Positions 21,548-33,835 of a stretch of 64,000 nt of DNA are shown piece by piece. The notes below the pieces were generated by a model, which was given only the letters and a program-made list of their open reading frames with translations, was not told where the DNA came from and did no database searches. A program made the position numbers and the translations under genes. Origin of the DNA: Agrypnia vestita (Eukaryota; Arthropoda; Insecta; Trichoptera; Phryganeidae); contig JADDOH010023145.1 of the NCBI GenBank assembly GCA_016648135.1, forward strand, positions 186,001 to 250,000, read 5' to 3'. Every line of letters begins with the position of its first letter. Position 1 is the stretch's first letter.

Positions 21548-22216
21548 TGTCACGGGACGTGGATATGGGAGACAAATGAAACATTGACAATTAATATAAT
21601 TTTCATTTTATACCCAAAAAGTCACTGAACATAAACTCAACTAGAAAACTGTTCTTAAACTCAATTTTTTTTCTAGAATATTTCAGTCACTCTCCTGTGG
21701 AACAATTTTTATTACGCTGTTTCTATCGCATCGATCACTTTCGAGAATATTCCGCTCAACTTCACATGTAGATACTTTGCCAGAATATATGTCACTCGAT
21801 GCTCTGGACACACGGCTTCGCTGGTTTTATCGCTGGCAATGACTGTTCTGCACGCGCTTGCTTCCGCCTTTTTATACAAAACATGTCGGTTTTCGAATAC
21901 TCGAGACGGTTCTACACATTTATAGTATTCACTCGACATTTCCAGTGTTTTTGAGAATGTCCCAGTCAATTCGATTGTTCGAGAGATGTCGAAGGTGCCT
22001 AATTTCTTCCGATTGTACCATCTCGTTACAATATATACCTATAGAGGTAGGCAGTGACTGAGAGGCTTTCTACATTCTGTATTATGCATGTAATTATTTA
22101 GGAATGCGCATGTATTAAGCATGTAATAGTCTTATGTCGATTGAATAAATGCCGATTTATGGGCACTGAATACTTACTTGCAGTAAAGAAGACGTTATCT
22201 TTTGTAACTGTTAACA
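21548..22216 (-). mobile_element. Possible solo LTR, minus strand
   Basis: On the minus strand the segment would start TGTTAACAG and end CCCGTGACA, a TG...CA frame. Inside it TATAAAAAGGCGG (about 21865-21880) is followed by AACAGTCATT, a TATA-plus-initiator layout usual in gypsy-type LTRs. AATAAA follows near 21715. No flanking target duplication and no internal retroelement sequence was found, so the call is tentative. Confidence 0.35.
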
Positions 22217-22290
22217 AGGGTTATTTTTAAAAGGCTCAGGACCGGAAGGAATAGGGACCACGACGAACTAAATTGAACTCACGATAATAA

Positions 22291-23167
22291 AGGTACAGAT
22301 ACACATGCTTATTACTGGCATGGTCATTAGCATGCTCCAAACTAGCATGCCCTAACAACTGTACACACTTGCTCATTACTAGCATGTTTATTTTAAGCAT
22401 GCTCATAAATAAGCATGCTCAAAACTAACAATCAAACACACATGCTTATTAGCGGCATGCTCTTGTCATAGAAGAGAGAGGAACTCTAGTTCAAAATTGA
22501 AACTTTGCAAACTGAAATAGAAAATTCAAGTGAACCAATAAATCAAAACAGTTCCTGGGTTTAATCAAACACACATGCTTATTTCTGGCATGCTCTTGTC
22601 CTAGAATAGAGACGCTCTTGTTCAAAATGGAAACTGCAAACTGAAATAGAAAATTCAAGTGAACCAATAAATCAAAATATTTTTGATTTTAGTTTTTATA
22701 ATTTTTATTGTAAGATTTGAATCATTCATGTCTTTTAATAAAGTTTCATAAACATTAATTCTTGCCATATTATTTTTACACAGCGGTGACCGAGTATTCC
22801 ACAGACATTCGTGATTACTATAATAGGTCACGAAAAGTAATGTTTAATCATCTCCCCAACGCGCCATATTTGTTTCATCCGTCGCGGACTAAGAAGATCG
22901 CATTGATAATCGATACTAACCGCGAATGACATAAGCATACTCATAATAAGCAAGCCTATTCACACATGCTCAAAAGATACCCCTTCTCGTGGTGAATGAC
23001 ATTAGCATGATCATAAATCAACCGGCGGTTGATTTTTGAGCACGCCACTAATGAGCATGCTTATTACTAGCAATGAGCGTGCACACATGCCACTAATAAG
23101 CAAGGGCTAAAGAAGGTTAATACTGCGTATGCTCACTTGCCACTAATAAGCATGTGTATCAGTACCT
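22291..23167. mobile_element. PIF/Harbinger-like MITE with TAA target duplication
   Basis: The ends AGGTACAGATACACATGCTT and, inverted, AAGCATGTGTATCAGTACCT form a TIR of more than 20 bp. TAA flanks both sides (22288-22290 and 23168-23170). The interior is crowded with GCATGCTTATTA-type motifs on both strands, suggesting many sub-terminal binding or foldback sites. No transposase is seen. Its right TAA is shared with the TTAA of the next element. Confidence 0.7.
22431..22680 (+). repeat. Tandem duplication, about 133-bp unit, two copies
   Basis: The unit ATCAAACACACATGCTTATT through CCAATAAATCAAAA appears at 22431-22563 and again from 22564, with small differences. It lies inside the MITE. 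Confidence 0.7.
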
Positions 23168-23170
23168 TAA

Positions 23171-24414
23171 GGGGTTTACGTGTAGTCAGGATTTTTAAAA
23201 AATCGTTTTTTTTTTATATTTTCTTAAAGCAAAGTGTTTCAAAAATATTGTGTGAAAATATCAACTCCATGCGGTTATTAGTTTTAAAGATATCCAACGA
23301 TATCTGTAGGGCCCTCCGCTGCCGCCCGTATTGACACGCGGACGGTACTAGAGCCGGCCGGGCTGACAAACGGGGCGACTGCTATGGAACGCGATTTTTA
23401 CCTGATTAATTCTAAGAATAATGTACGAAATTTCTTTTATACTTCTACTTTTAGACATAAGACCCATTAGGCTAACTGAGATTTGATTTAGTGTTAGTAT
23501 TTCAGTGGAAGTGAAACCCAGCAGTCGATAGGTAGTTGTGCGTGTATTATAATCATTTTCAAAAATTTATAATGAGACGTCATGAAGGTATGCAAGGAAT
23601 ATTAATGATTGCCAACGCATATGATTAAATTATGGACCTAATGCACACCGGTATGCTGAAAAACTCGATATAGAGCGCATAAAAATTGCTGACCAACGTA
23701 CAAATCAGGTCACTCGAAAAGGCAAAATGAGACGTAGACAAAAAAAAAAATCGACATCTTGGAGGCTTACACATCGACAGAAGATGTATTATATGTACCA
23801 GAAATAGACGACTCTACGTAAGTAATTTTTTAAATTGTATTTGTATTAATTATTTTTGCATAAAACTTTAAATGCGTTTTTCTCAAAATAACGTTTTCAA
23901 AAACGGTGTTCACGATATTTTAAAAACTACTCGACAGATTTAAATGAAATTCAAACATCATATTTTAGGCATTAAAAACTTGTGCTTAATCGAAGGATTT
24001 TTTTTTTTACTTTTTTTTTTTATAAATAACAAATGAGTGATTTTTTCCCTCAAAATTCATAATTAAGCTTTCAAAGACCGCCATTTTGCTAAATTTGAAA
24101 AAAAATAAAAAAGCTTCGATTAAGCACAAGATAAACTATTGAACTACTTATTTATTTTTGTTTCATTAAATTTAGATAAACCACTAAGAAGCGCTGATGG
24201 ACACCGCGAGGCACTATTTGCAAAACGGGGGTCAAGAATCGAGATTCTATCGTGGTCCAGTATTAATAATTTTATTTGTAATTTTCGGTATATTTACTTA
24301 AAATATTGTGTAAAACGTTGGTATTATGTATTGAATCAAAACATTAAACAATCGTTAAAAAAATTTTTTTGAAAATGTCTATTTTTTTTTGCGCCTCTGA
24401 CTACACGTAACCCC
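23171..24414. mobile_element. TTAA-flanked element with GGGGTTTACGTGTAGTCAG ends
   Basis: TTAA at 23167-23170 and 24415-24418 flanks the inverted ends GGGGTTTACGTGTAGTCAG and CTGACTACACGTAACCCC. A transposase scrap lies at 23631-23750. The TTAA duplication and GGGG start fit Kolobok-type elements better than piggyBac. This is inference. Confidence 0.75.
23631..23750 (+). pseudogene. Transposase C-terminal scrap
   Basis: One frame reads YGPNAHRYAEKLDIERIKIA and ends in a basic run RKGKMRRRQKKK. A (Y/F)GPNAxxYxxxxDxxRI segment followed by many Arg/Lys resembles the C-terminus of the Mutator-like/Kolobok transposases found in insect genomes. The rest of the gene is gone, so identification rests on about 40 residues. 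Confidence 0.45.
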
Positions 24415-24418
24415 TTAA

Positions 24419-25326
24419 GGGGGGGGTAAGGTTAATTCGTACAAAAAAGGCATGTTTTTGTGATTTTTTTGTGACGACACAGTTAAAATCTCTTTATTAA
24501 AACCAATAGTACATTAAAGTATGATATTTGAAGAATATTGTGTAAAATTTTCAAGACGAAATATTAAGAAATACGGCAATGGCAGCAATTATTCGGACGT
24601 GTCTCGGAAAAAAGTAGAATTGCAGTGTCCATCATAACTTGGTGCTAAATCATCTGATATCAAAAAATCAAAGTTCATTCGTTAGATAATAGATTTTCCC
24701 AGGTAACGCTGGGAGGGTTTTTTGAAATTTCAATTTTTCAATTTTTTGGAACACTTTGAAGGGAAAAACGCGATTTTTTGCGAAAAATATCGACTAATTT
24801 GTTATTAAAAAATATAAATTAATAACAAATTTGAAAAAAAACTCGACAGCGTTACCTCGTAAATTATGTACAGAAATAGTATTCAAAATTTCAAAAGGAT
24901 CGGTGTAGTAGTTTTGAAGTTATGATGGACACCGACTTTGAAAACGTGAGATGTGGGGAAAACGATTTAAAGTTTTGCACACTGTAAAATTCAAAATAAA
25001 ACTCAACACTTATTTTATACTTACACATAATCGTCGATGCCATGTTCACACGGCAAAGAGCTTTCATCATCAGCATCTGTGTGTCCTTGTCTACGCAAAA
25101 CTCTTCTAATACAATAGCACGTCCGGTAGTCCTCAGGTGAGCGCGTCTCTTAGCTGCCCGAGCAGGTATAGAAAATCAGTCTGAGTATCGCTCAAATGTT
25201 CATAATTTCGTCAACTTTGCTCCGATTGACTTGAAATTTTGACAAAATATTCTTACGATGTTATACATTCATTTAAAAAATTAAAAATGAAATGCAAAAA
25301 AAAAAAGTTAAAAACCTTACCCCCCC
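24419..25326. mobile_element. TTAA-flanked element with GGGGGGGGTAAGGTT ends
   Basis: The inverted ends GGGGGGGGTAAGGTTAA and TTAAAAACCTTACCCCCC are flanked by TTAA (24415-24418, shared with the previous element, and 25327-25330). The interior has no recognisable protein. It is probably non-autonomous. Confidence 0.75.
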
Positions 25327-25334
25327 TTAAAGAA

Positions 25335-26490
25335 TATAACTCATACAATTCCCTTTCTCTGCTGTCCCCGATTACACCCTGATCTGACCTTAGCCCAGAT
25401 CTGGTGTTTTCTGAATTCACAACATTGATTCTTTCTTGTCCATTGTCTCCCTTTGTCCGTGTTTAAATGGGTTTGGCTTAATAGGGCGTTTGGCCTTGGA
25501 CCCAACGCGTGCTTCCTGTAAATGGGGTGGAAATATTTATTGCAGCCACGGAAACTCAAACAATAATCATTTTCTAAGAATTAATTAAATAAAAAACATA
25601 TTTCTATTACAATAATAATAACTCGCAAAAATAATAATATATTCAATCAACAGTATAGTAACAAATAAAAATATCACATACATATTTTTTTTTTCATCTT
25701 AATTTATATAATCAAAAAATCTACTATAATAAATATAATAAAATAATTAACCAAAGTTTGTGTGAATGCCTAGTGCTAATATTTTTCACAGATTCAAAAA
25801 AAAATAGTTAAAAATTTGTCATAGATGAAGTGTTAGGTCTATGTTGTAGATCTGCATAGAGAACAGACTAATAATATATTTTATACAGATGCAAATTAAG
25901 TCGGGTAGGTAATATTTTATAGAAAATGCTTTCATTTATATGTTTGTGTTTTACAAAAAAATAAGTTAAATGCAGGCAGTAATAGAGATTTCATGAATCT
26001 ACAGAAATACAAAATGATATAATTGACTGTAGATATTGCCATACTTGCATTCGTTATCGAACGGACCTTCTATGTGATCGGGCGCGACGCTACGCCGTAA
26101 AAAAAGTCCCGGGGAAAAAGGAATAGAGTATCATACACTATTGTAAGAATGAGTATGTTATTTTAGTCACCGTGACTTTAAATTACCTGATTTCTCTGTC
26201 TGCACGCAGAGCGTTTGTGAAATAAGTGTGCCGTGATTTGTTGTCTCTTTCAATGCAATATTTGCTACATATGAAAGCCGGCTAGTATGGGAATGACGTG
26301 TCTATATTATAATACGTCAATGGAAATATGTGCATTAAATCGGAATTAATTTTGAAAGGAAATTCAACAATCCACGACGAGCCTAAAATAATAAGTAAAA
26401 TAAAACGAACGGGTTTTTTTGCTTGATGATGAAATAAGTGGGCGATGTTTAAGAATGCTCATGATGGTAAGATAAACGAACAAATAACAG
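25335..26490. other. No gene seen
   Basis: AT-rich sequence with no motif I can support. Confidence 0.4.
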
Positions 26491-26499
26491 TGTCCTTGA

Positions 26500-27015
26500 A
26501 GAAGCCAATATAACCAACGTCATAGCCATTATCGTTCAGCGACAGCTTCAGTAGGTTGACCACGTAGTCAAAATGCCTGAAATGAAACTACCATAGAATA
26601 TTATATAGTTCTAGCTATTTCTGGGTAAAAGCTCGCGCTAAAAGCTCCCTAAAAGCACACTTTCAAAAGGCCAACATTAAGAGTGATGCCTGATAGATAG
26701 TTACAGAACTACACCATCAAGAAGCCTCCTGACAGATGAACTGGAGGAGTTGAAGCCATCACAGATTCACGAAAAGCATGGAGCCGAAGGTATGTATCCA
26801 AATTGACAGGAAAGATGACAAAGATGTTCTTCCCATCTACCTGGACGCTCAAATGTTCGAGCCTTGGTAACCTTGACTTCTGAACTTACACAGATGCTGA
26901 CAGGATATGGCCTATTCAAGAGCTATCCTCACATTTTCAAGAAAATTGATGACGACATATGCCGTTGCGACGGAACTGCCATACTGTTAATGTTGTGTCT
27001 CATTTTCAGCACCCA
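26500..27015 (+). mobile_element. Degraded LINE coding remnants
   Basis: Near 26520-26590 the frame reads IVQRQLQ, stop, VDHVVKMPEMKLP, like the LRWxGHVxRMxDxRLPK segment of LINE C-termini. Near 26876-26965 it reads ELTQMLTGYGLFKSYPHIF followed by CRCDG, like the LTQxLTGHGxFxxYLxxxxxxxxxxCxxC segment after the RNase H domain in Jockey/I/R1-type LINEs. The two may come from different insertions. Both are broken. Confidence 0.55.
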
Positions 27016-27509
27016 AGGACACAAAGTGAAGACAGATCAAAAGACGTCAGATGGAGTGATCACAACATAAAGACTTATCACGAGAAATGGTATCTTCCTA
27101 AAAGTCATATATTATAAGAACGTTTAGAAAAGTCCTTACAAGTCCAACTCCTTCTAAGAGACGTTTCCCGTGGTTATCTTTCCAATATAACAAATGCGAA
27201 GGAGCTCCTAGTTCCATGAACATATTCCTTCCAACAAAGAAAACAATGAGTGACTTTATAAGCCTTGTATATAAATTATTGCGACTCACATCTAAAAAAA
27301 ATATTTGCAGGAGACAGGCTTGACTAGAGGGCATTTTGCACTAGCCTATTTTGTTATATTTTTATAATTTAAAACGTTAAAAGTTAATACTATTTTATAA
27401 TGATAAATAATACATTGATTACTTCTTAATAAAGGATCTCAGTAAAAAATAAATACCGATTACTTAATTAATATGATATAAATTTGTTTCTATCTAAAAA
27501 AAATCGTAG

Positions 27510-27780
27510 TGCGGCGTCTATCCCCGTACGAGGCAAGTATCCCCCGAAGAATTTTTAACTTTAGGCTACTATCCGCTACAATAGGCAACTATCCCTCTTT
27601 TGAGAGGTAATGTAAAACAAGAATTACTCAAAACCAATATTAATTATGTTTACAAAAATAGGTTACTATAAAATATCAAAAACCTATGTTTTTGATATAC
27701 GTGTCGCATTACTCTTAGGAAGTACATATTTTTTAATAATAGAGCTTTTTTGAAAAGTGGGGCAACTATCCGGCTTTTAC
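27510..27780. repeat. GGCAACTATCC motif cluster
   Basis: GGCGTCTATCC, GGCAAGTATCC, GGCTACTATCC and two copies of GGCAACTATCC occur within 270 bases, all on the plus strand. They look like sub-terminal repeats of a small element whose ends I cannot fix. Confidence 0.35.
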
Positions 27781-28014
27781 CTTATACAAAACCCTGTATA
27801 TGGATGTAAATAGCCAACAGAATACTGCAATCAACAAAAGAAACATAAATATGAGAAGGTCAAATAGGGCACGAAGTCAGCCCGCAACCACTGTCTTCCC
27901 ATTCTTTCAAGCACTGTTATCCTAGATATTGTGGATCCAGAATTTGACCCTACAGCCATCTGAGGACCTACAATCACCTACTGATCATGAGGGTCTTTTT
28001 CTTATTATAGTAGC

Positions 28015-28475
28015 GCCGTCTCCTGTCGGTGGTCGGCTATCATATTGGCGATCACGACTCTATTTACCTGCGCACTAAGAACTCAGTCGAGTTACCCAGG
28101 TACCAGATGCGGCATCTTCCTACGCTTCTTTTTCCACTTGTTTTGCTCTGGATGATAAGTTGGTTAAGATTTTGCTCCTCTCATGATAGATGCGAGATAC
28201 TAAACCATTTTATCTTTATGGTTCGCGGCAGGTCTTGTCCTTTTTTCATTCACTGGAGGACTTCAAAATTCGTTTCTCTATCCACTAAGGAAACTTTCAG
28301 TATGCACCTATGGAGCTACATCTCAAAAACCTTAGTATCCGTGTCTCCAGAATGGAAAAAATTCGAACCATATGCATTCTTAGTTAGTTAGCAGGCTTGG
28401 ATCACGGTTAGAGAATAAAACTGAGAAACGCACTTCTTGGCATCTCTATTCGAGCTCTTATTTCTTGAAATGGAT
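28015..28475 (-). mobile_element. RTE-like LINE fragment, minus strand
   Basis: On the minus strand the order is IRARIEMPRSAFL (28410-28475), then KVFEM, VSLVDRETNFEVLQ, LNQLIIQSKTSGKRSVGR and IESRSPI with several stops. This is the same domain order as the plus-strand relative at 16890-17260. The plus-strand open frame of 120 codons over this stretch is the antisense of the LINE. Confidence 0.6.
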
Positions 28476-28599
28476 CCCATTTCTCATTTAACCATACACT
28501 TAAGTACTTGTATTGCGTTAATCTTTCTATTGGTTAATTTTTGATGATTATATGCTTTTCACTTTATATTATATTTATCTTTTAGTATTGTGCTACTGT

Positions 28600-28740
28600 T
28601 CTTACGATGGAATTGGTGAACGTTGCATTGTGTAGAGTGATCACTCAAGCCAGCTCATACAGGTTGAAAGCCCTGAGTAATCGTATTTACATTCACTTCG
28701 TGAGTCTTCTATAATTCATCCTTAATTAAAATTACAGGTA
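28600..28740 (+). repeat. Dispersed repeat family Y, copy 2
   Basis: GATGGAATTGGTGAACGTTG, then CTGAGTAATCG and CTATAATTCATCCTTAATTA, match the other Y copies. Confidence 0.45.
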
Positions 28741-29389
28741 TTTGGTGTTGGAAGCGTTTTTTTTATGCTATAAACCATGCGAAAGCGATATTAATACACA
28801 AGCGTGAGATCACCAATTATACTATTTGTTTTTAGTCAAGTATTTTTGACTACCTCTCGCCTATTTAGTTCTGTTTTCATAGCACGCATCTCAATGAAAA
28901 TGTATTTCCCTTCATTCTTCGCTAAATACGTGTACTATGTATTCGGCAAGGTTTGATAGATTATCTAGCATTGCATAACGCCGCATGAATATTATATTCG
29001 GAGGGGCCTCAAAGGCGGCTCATTGTTTTAGTCCAATCGAAGCCTTGAAGTTGCCAAAACCGATTTCCGGGCTGTACAAAATTTTGTTGTTACTTAATAT
29101 GCCATTTGCATGGGCAACCTACGAAAGGGCATGGTACTTAATCGACATACCCACGTGCAAATTTTGTTTGGTTTTACGATCAACGTAAATTTCAACACTG
29201 TTTTATTAATAGATTGTTTATTACAATGCTGGCTTAAGTAATCGCTTTACACTATATAACATTCAGCGATTCCATCCGATTGAAAAAAAATTATAGTAAT
29301 TTTCAGGCGTCTTTTAGGGTATGTATTAAATATAAATAATCAGATCATACATACATTAAAAATAATATTGTGTCATGCTGTAGTCATAA

Positions 29390-29715
29390 AATACAGAAGT
29401 CGCATTCACCAGCGGCGACATCTATACACTGTTTCATGGGAATTAATAAATTTCAATCATAGATGGCGTGGTTGTATCAAATAATGTAAATTAGGTACAT
29501 GAATAACGTGTGCACAACTTTTCAAATTTGATAGATGTGTGGTTGATATTGGATAGAATCGGTGAACGTTACATTGTGTAATCATTTCAGCCAACCTTAA
29601 TTAATACTGGTCGTAAGCCCTGTAATGACTCTCATCCATGCTCTCCCATATAAATAGCTTCGTTATTGCGAGATATTTATAATTCATCTTATTTAATAAA
29701 AATTACATAATTTGC
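29390..29715 (+). repeat. Dispersed repeat family Y, copy 3
   Basis: Collinear with 2690-3240: CAGCGGCGACATCTATACAC, TGTTTCATGGGAAT, GGTGAACGTTACATTGTGTA, TAAGCCCTGTAATGAC, then TATAAATAGCTTCGTTATTG. This is the best-kept copy. Confidence 0.5.
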
Positions 29716-29719
29716 AAAG

Positions 29720-30755
29720 GAGGCAAATGGTTTAAAATTATTATTTTTAACGTGTAATTGTATCATCGCTGAAGCTGGCGAAGAGGTTAGAGCGCCAGTC
29801 TTTTTTTACTCTTCTCACGCTATGTATACAGCGACGTGGTTTCGACTTCTATAAAACCAATGTTAAAAAGAGTTCAATTAGTTTTTAACAGTTTTATCTG
29901 CGATTTCAACTGGCAGCAGATGTGTGATTTCGCTTCAGCGACTTTAGGTTTAGCTTAAACGAAAAAAGTAATTCATCAAGCGGTTTTCGTATTGGCTAAA
30001 TTAAAGGCAGTCTGAGCGTGCTATCCCAAATGCTCCATGTCATTTTATCAATCAACACAAATCATCCGATCATTTAATTATTGGGATATTAATGTTTTCG
30101 GATATCTGACCTTGCCAAAATTTAATGGCAAATAGCCGTGATGTCAGCAGGATGAAATGTACCGTTTTTCCACAGTCTAAACACCCCACAACTTCTAAAT
30201 TTGGCCAGGTTTAGCCATCGAAATTTTAATTAAGTGCATTCCTTGAATCCATAAGCACCTCCTGTAAAAATATGCAAGAATAAATTAAAATGAATGTGTT
30301 TTAACTTCAGAAAGACGGCTGAGAAGATTATTAATTCGAGCTATCAATTATTATTTAGATTCTAAATTCAAGTAATTTTATTTTTTATTTTATTTTATTT
30401 AGAATTCTAACAGCCTATCAGTAAAAAGAAATGATAAATAAAAATATTAACTTAATTAAAAGAATTCGCTCGATTAATCTAGAATACTATACATTGTACA
30501 TATCAGAAAAGGAAAACATGTGTAGCAGATGCAATGAAAAGATTTATTGAAGGAAGAGTTTGAAAAAAAGAAGATACACGATTACATTAATGAATGACAT
30601 CACTTCTTTTAACCTTTACCATACCGCGATAGAAACTACCCGTACGCAGGCGTGCTATGAGCTCATGTGTTAATTTAAGTTTTTCTTTAAAATTTTTGAT
30701 AAAACATGACAATCTGAAATGAAAGTGCTGATATCCATTACTGGAAAAACTCTAC
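29720..30755. other. No gene seen
   Basis: AT-rich with no supported feature. Confidence 0.4.
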
Positions 30756-30759
30756 GTGA

Positions 30760-30985
30760 TCGAGTCTGAAATGCAGACATAAGGAAAACCTGAAAAATAG
30801 AGGATATAGCACGATAGAGAAGATCCAGAAGGAGATTATGGAGAGATCACGTAGTCAAAATGGATAGTGACAGACTCGTGCATACAGCAGCGAAAAAAAT
30901 CACCTCTGGACGACACCCACCGGGAATACCACCGAAAAGATGGAGGGATAGCTGGACCTCTTCATCCCAGGAGGCGTAGTTTTCT
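30760..30985 (+). mobile_element. Degraded LINE C-terminal fragment
   Basis: The frame reads RRRLWRDHVVKMDSDRLVHT then PPGIPPKRWRDSWTSSSQEA and stop. This is the RWxxHVxRMxxxRL / GRPxxRWxD layout of LINE reverse transcriptase C-termini. Confidence 0.6.
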
Positions 30986-30999
30986 GTATCAGAAAAGAA

Positions 31000-32890
31000 G
31001 AAGAAGATAAAACATGAACAGCGTAAGTTTTTGGATATGGATTATTGGTCCTTAGAGCCCAGTGGTTCTTCTCTCACAATGGTTCCGGGTTCCATTCCTG
31101 GTGAGGTCACAATAAATCTATGTGATTTACTCAAACTTGGGTGTATGATGTGTTTCACATTCATACACCCAAGTATGTGTTTCACTTCAGTAATTGGGGA
31201 TATTGCCCATTTGAAGCATTAAAAAGTTATACCAATATAAAAGTTATAAAAGTTAAAAAGTTATACCTATTCAAATTTCAATATCAAAAACCCATAGTTT
31301 TTACGATAATTTAAATGTCTAAGTGCCAAAAAGGGTAAAAACCGCAAAATTTTGACATGAAATATTGAAAATTGTTGCATATTTTTATATTCGTATATTT
31401 GTTATTTATTTTTACTACCACTAGTGTTTAATATTCGGCTTTTATCCAACGTATAATACCGCTTCAGATATCTTGAAGAAATTGAAAACAAGGAACCTGC
31501 AGTTTGCTGCAGAAAATCGGTTTTCCAATAATAATTTCTGAGCTCAAATGTATAATTTTGGGATTGATTAGCTAAAACATGACTTTGTGAACCTCGTTAA
31601 CGCATGGCAAGGGAAGGGTTAAAAAGATTTCGCCAGTATTAATTGAGATGACGTCAGTCAGAATCCAGGCCACCAGAATCCAGGGATTTCGGACAGTGTA
31701 ATTAGAAGCACAATTATTAATTAACAGCATGTGCATCTTCCTCAATTACTGTGTAACAAATTGCCACGAATAACCTTGGTTACGAGGGTACACAGTCGTC
31801 GGGTTTCACGGCCATCGGATGGTGATGGAACTTTTTCTGAGTTATTCTGCCGTGGGTTAGTTCTTGTCTCGGCAGTCATTCAAGCCATCAAGGGACATGG
31901 CCCCGAAACATGTTGATTATTCAGTAAATAGTGATGTTATTCAATGTGTTTTAATTTTATTAATATGAATATACTATTGATTGTTTCAAGTTCATTACTC
32001 AAATGTAAATGATTTTGTAATAATAATGGAAACATAAAAATTAATCACCACTTCTTCATTAAAAATACTATCATTTTTCAGGGCCAATGATCCCATCATC
32101 TGGATACAACGTATAATAAAAATTGAAGTGGATAAAAACAATAAAAAAATAAAAATAGATATGTTGGAGACGAATAATTGATAAAGGAACTAAAATGAAG
32201 ACAAATTTAAAAGGTAACTATTTGTAAAAAGGACGTAGTTATTTATAATATTCAATTAACTTGATTAACTTTATAATATCGAATTAATACTTGATTAATA
32301 ACTGAATATTGATTCATTACTGCAATACAAGATATAAATAAAGTTAGGTAATACGTATACTTTATTATTGTTATTTACTTTATTATGTTCTACTCACTAC
32401 TATTACAATTGATGTCTTTTATATATACTACTTAAAAATTATTTCTATATGAGCTATGTTAGGATATAAGTTAATATGTTAGTTACTAACTATTTACACT
32501 CTCAAATATTTATATATATATATATATATATATGTTTAGAATTTTCTTATATCTGTTAATATTTCCAAATAAACAAATAAACTATTAACACTTTTTCGCA
32601 AATCCAAAATTTATCCTGTGTAATTAATTTAACTGTTATTCTGTATAATTTTAAAGACCTTATTAATATTAAAACAATGATTCATTTTCAAAAGCTGATT
32701 AGAAAATTCGGAATAATTATTGTTACTTAAACACCTTTAGTGTAAAACATTGAACATTGGCCCCGAAAAATGTTGGTATTTTCAACAAATAAGTGGTGAA
32801 AATAAAATACATTCTTATTAATTATAAAAATAATGTCATCACAAAATCATATTGCTATTATTAAATAAGAAATAATGAAAGAGTTACTTT
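31000..32890. other. No gene; two short CCCCGAAA(C/A)ATGTTG motifs
   Basis: AT-rich. GGCCCCGAAACATGTTGATT (31899-31918) and GGCCCCGAAAAATGTTGGTA (32759-32778) resemble the 3' half of the PLE hammerhead (GAAACATGTT) but lack a CTGANGA box upstream. A (TA)n microsatellite lies at 32509-32532. Confidence 0.35.
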
Positions 32891-32898
32891 GTGATTAA

Positions 32899-33328
32899 TA
32901 TATCGTCGCTGTATACATAATAAATCCTATGTACCGTTCAGTACATTCTGAGATGAACGAATCAATTTGTCAATTTTTCATATAAATAATGGAGACATAA
33001 AAAAAAAACATTGCCTTTCATCTGGAAAGTCTGCCTAGTAATTATTTTAAATATTTTTTATAAATCTAGTCTGTGCAATTATTTTTTAAAACAGTTTCAT
33101 TCGTTTATCTCAGAATGTACTAAAATGGCTCACAGGCTTAATTATATATACAGCGACGATATACTAAAAAAAACATTGCCATTCATTTGGAAAGACTGCC
33201 TAGTAATTATTTAAAATATATTTTTTAAATCCAGTCTGTGCAATTATTTTTTAAAACAGTTTTATTCGTTTATCTCAGAATATACTAAAACGTCACATAG
33301 GATTAATTATGTATACAGCGACGATATA
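32899..33328. mobile_element. MITE with a duplicated right arm
   Basis: The left end ATATCGTCGCTGTATACATA and the inverted right end TATGTATACAGCGACGATAT form a long TIR that runs inward past TTCTGAGAT. The right arm (ACATTGCC through CAGCGACGATATA) occurs twice in tandem (about 32999-33165 and 33166-33327, unit about 166 bp). The interior is non-coding. Confidence 0.7.
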
Positions 33329-33479
33329 ATTTAAATGTTAACTTATATTTTTTAAACAACTTGAAATCGATCAGGTTTGTCCACTCCACCGCGATATATG
33401 TCAAGGATACGATGACAGGTGACACACACACCATCCAAACTACACAACAGAGACGCCGTCTCTGCGTTTCGTATTTTTA

Positions 33480-33830
33480 AAACTTGAATGGTACTCTACA
33501 ATCTACACCCATCACTCGAAATGGCCCACTGGTCTACTTCATTGTATTCCGCTTTTAGGCGCTCAACGCGGTTGTTAGCCTTGGGTTCGTTTTCCTGTTG
33601 GATAACTATTTTCGTATTTCCATTCAAAAATTCCATCCGCGTCCCGCTAATTGCTGCTGTGAAGGTCTTCACTCGCATTATATTTTTACCAAGCCCGAAC
33701 TTAATACCGTAAAGGGACTCGTCCACGGGCACACTCGAGTCTCGAGAGCACCTACAGATGTTTTATTTACGACGCGAGTGTGGAGAAGACTTCCGCTTAG
33801 TCATTCCAGTGAAGTCCTAGGATAAAATTA
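33480..33830. other. Overlapping open frames, unassigned
   Basis: Three frames of 74-78 codons overlap on the two strands in a GC-richer patch. The minus frame (33732 to 33496) has coding-like composition (KTFTAAISGTRMEFLNGNTK) but no recognised motif. It may be a fragment of a retroelement or a host exon. I cannot choose. Confidence 0.25.
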
Positions 33831-33835
33831 ATTAA

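Noticed and set aside
22431..22680. CRISPR-like array
   Set aside because: Only two long units, in an insect-type context and inside a MITE; no short regular repeats with unique spacers.
28029..28391. 120-codon plus-strand open frame
   Set aside because: The opposite strand reads as a decayed RTE-like LINE in the expected motif order, so this frame is its antisense.
31884..31925. Hammerhead-like GGGACATGGCCCCGAAACAT
   Set aside because: Stem II and GAAACATGTT fit, but the CTGANGA box is replaced by CCATCAA and stem I does not pair. Kept only as a possible old PLE trace.
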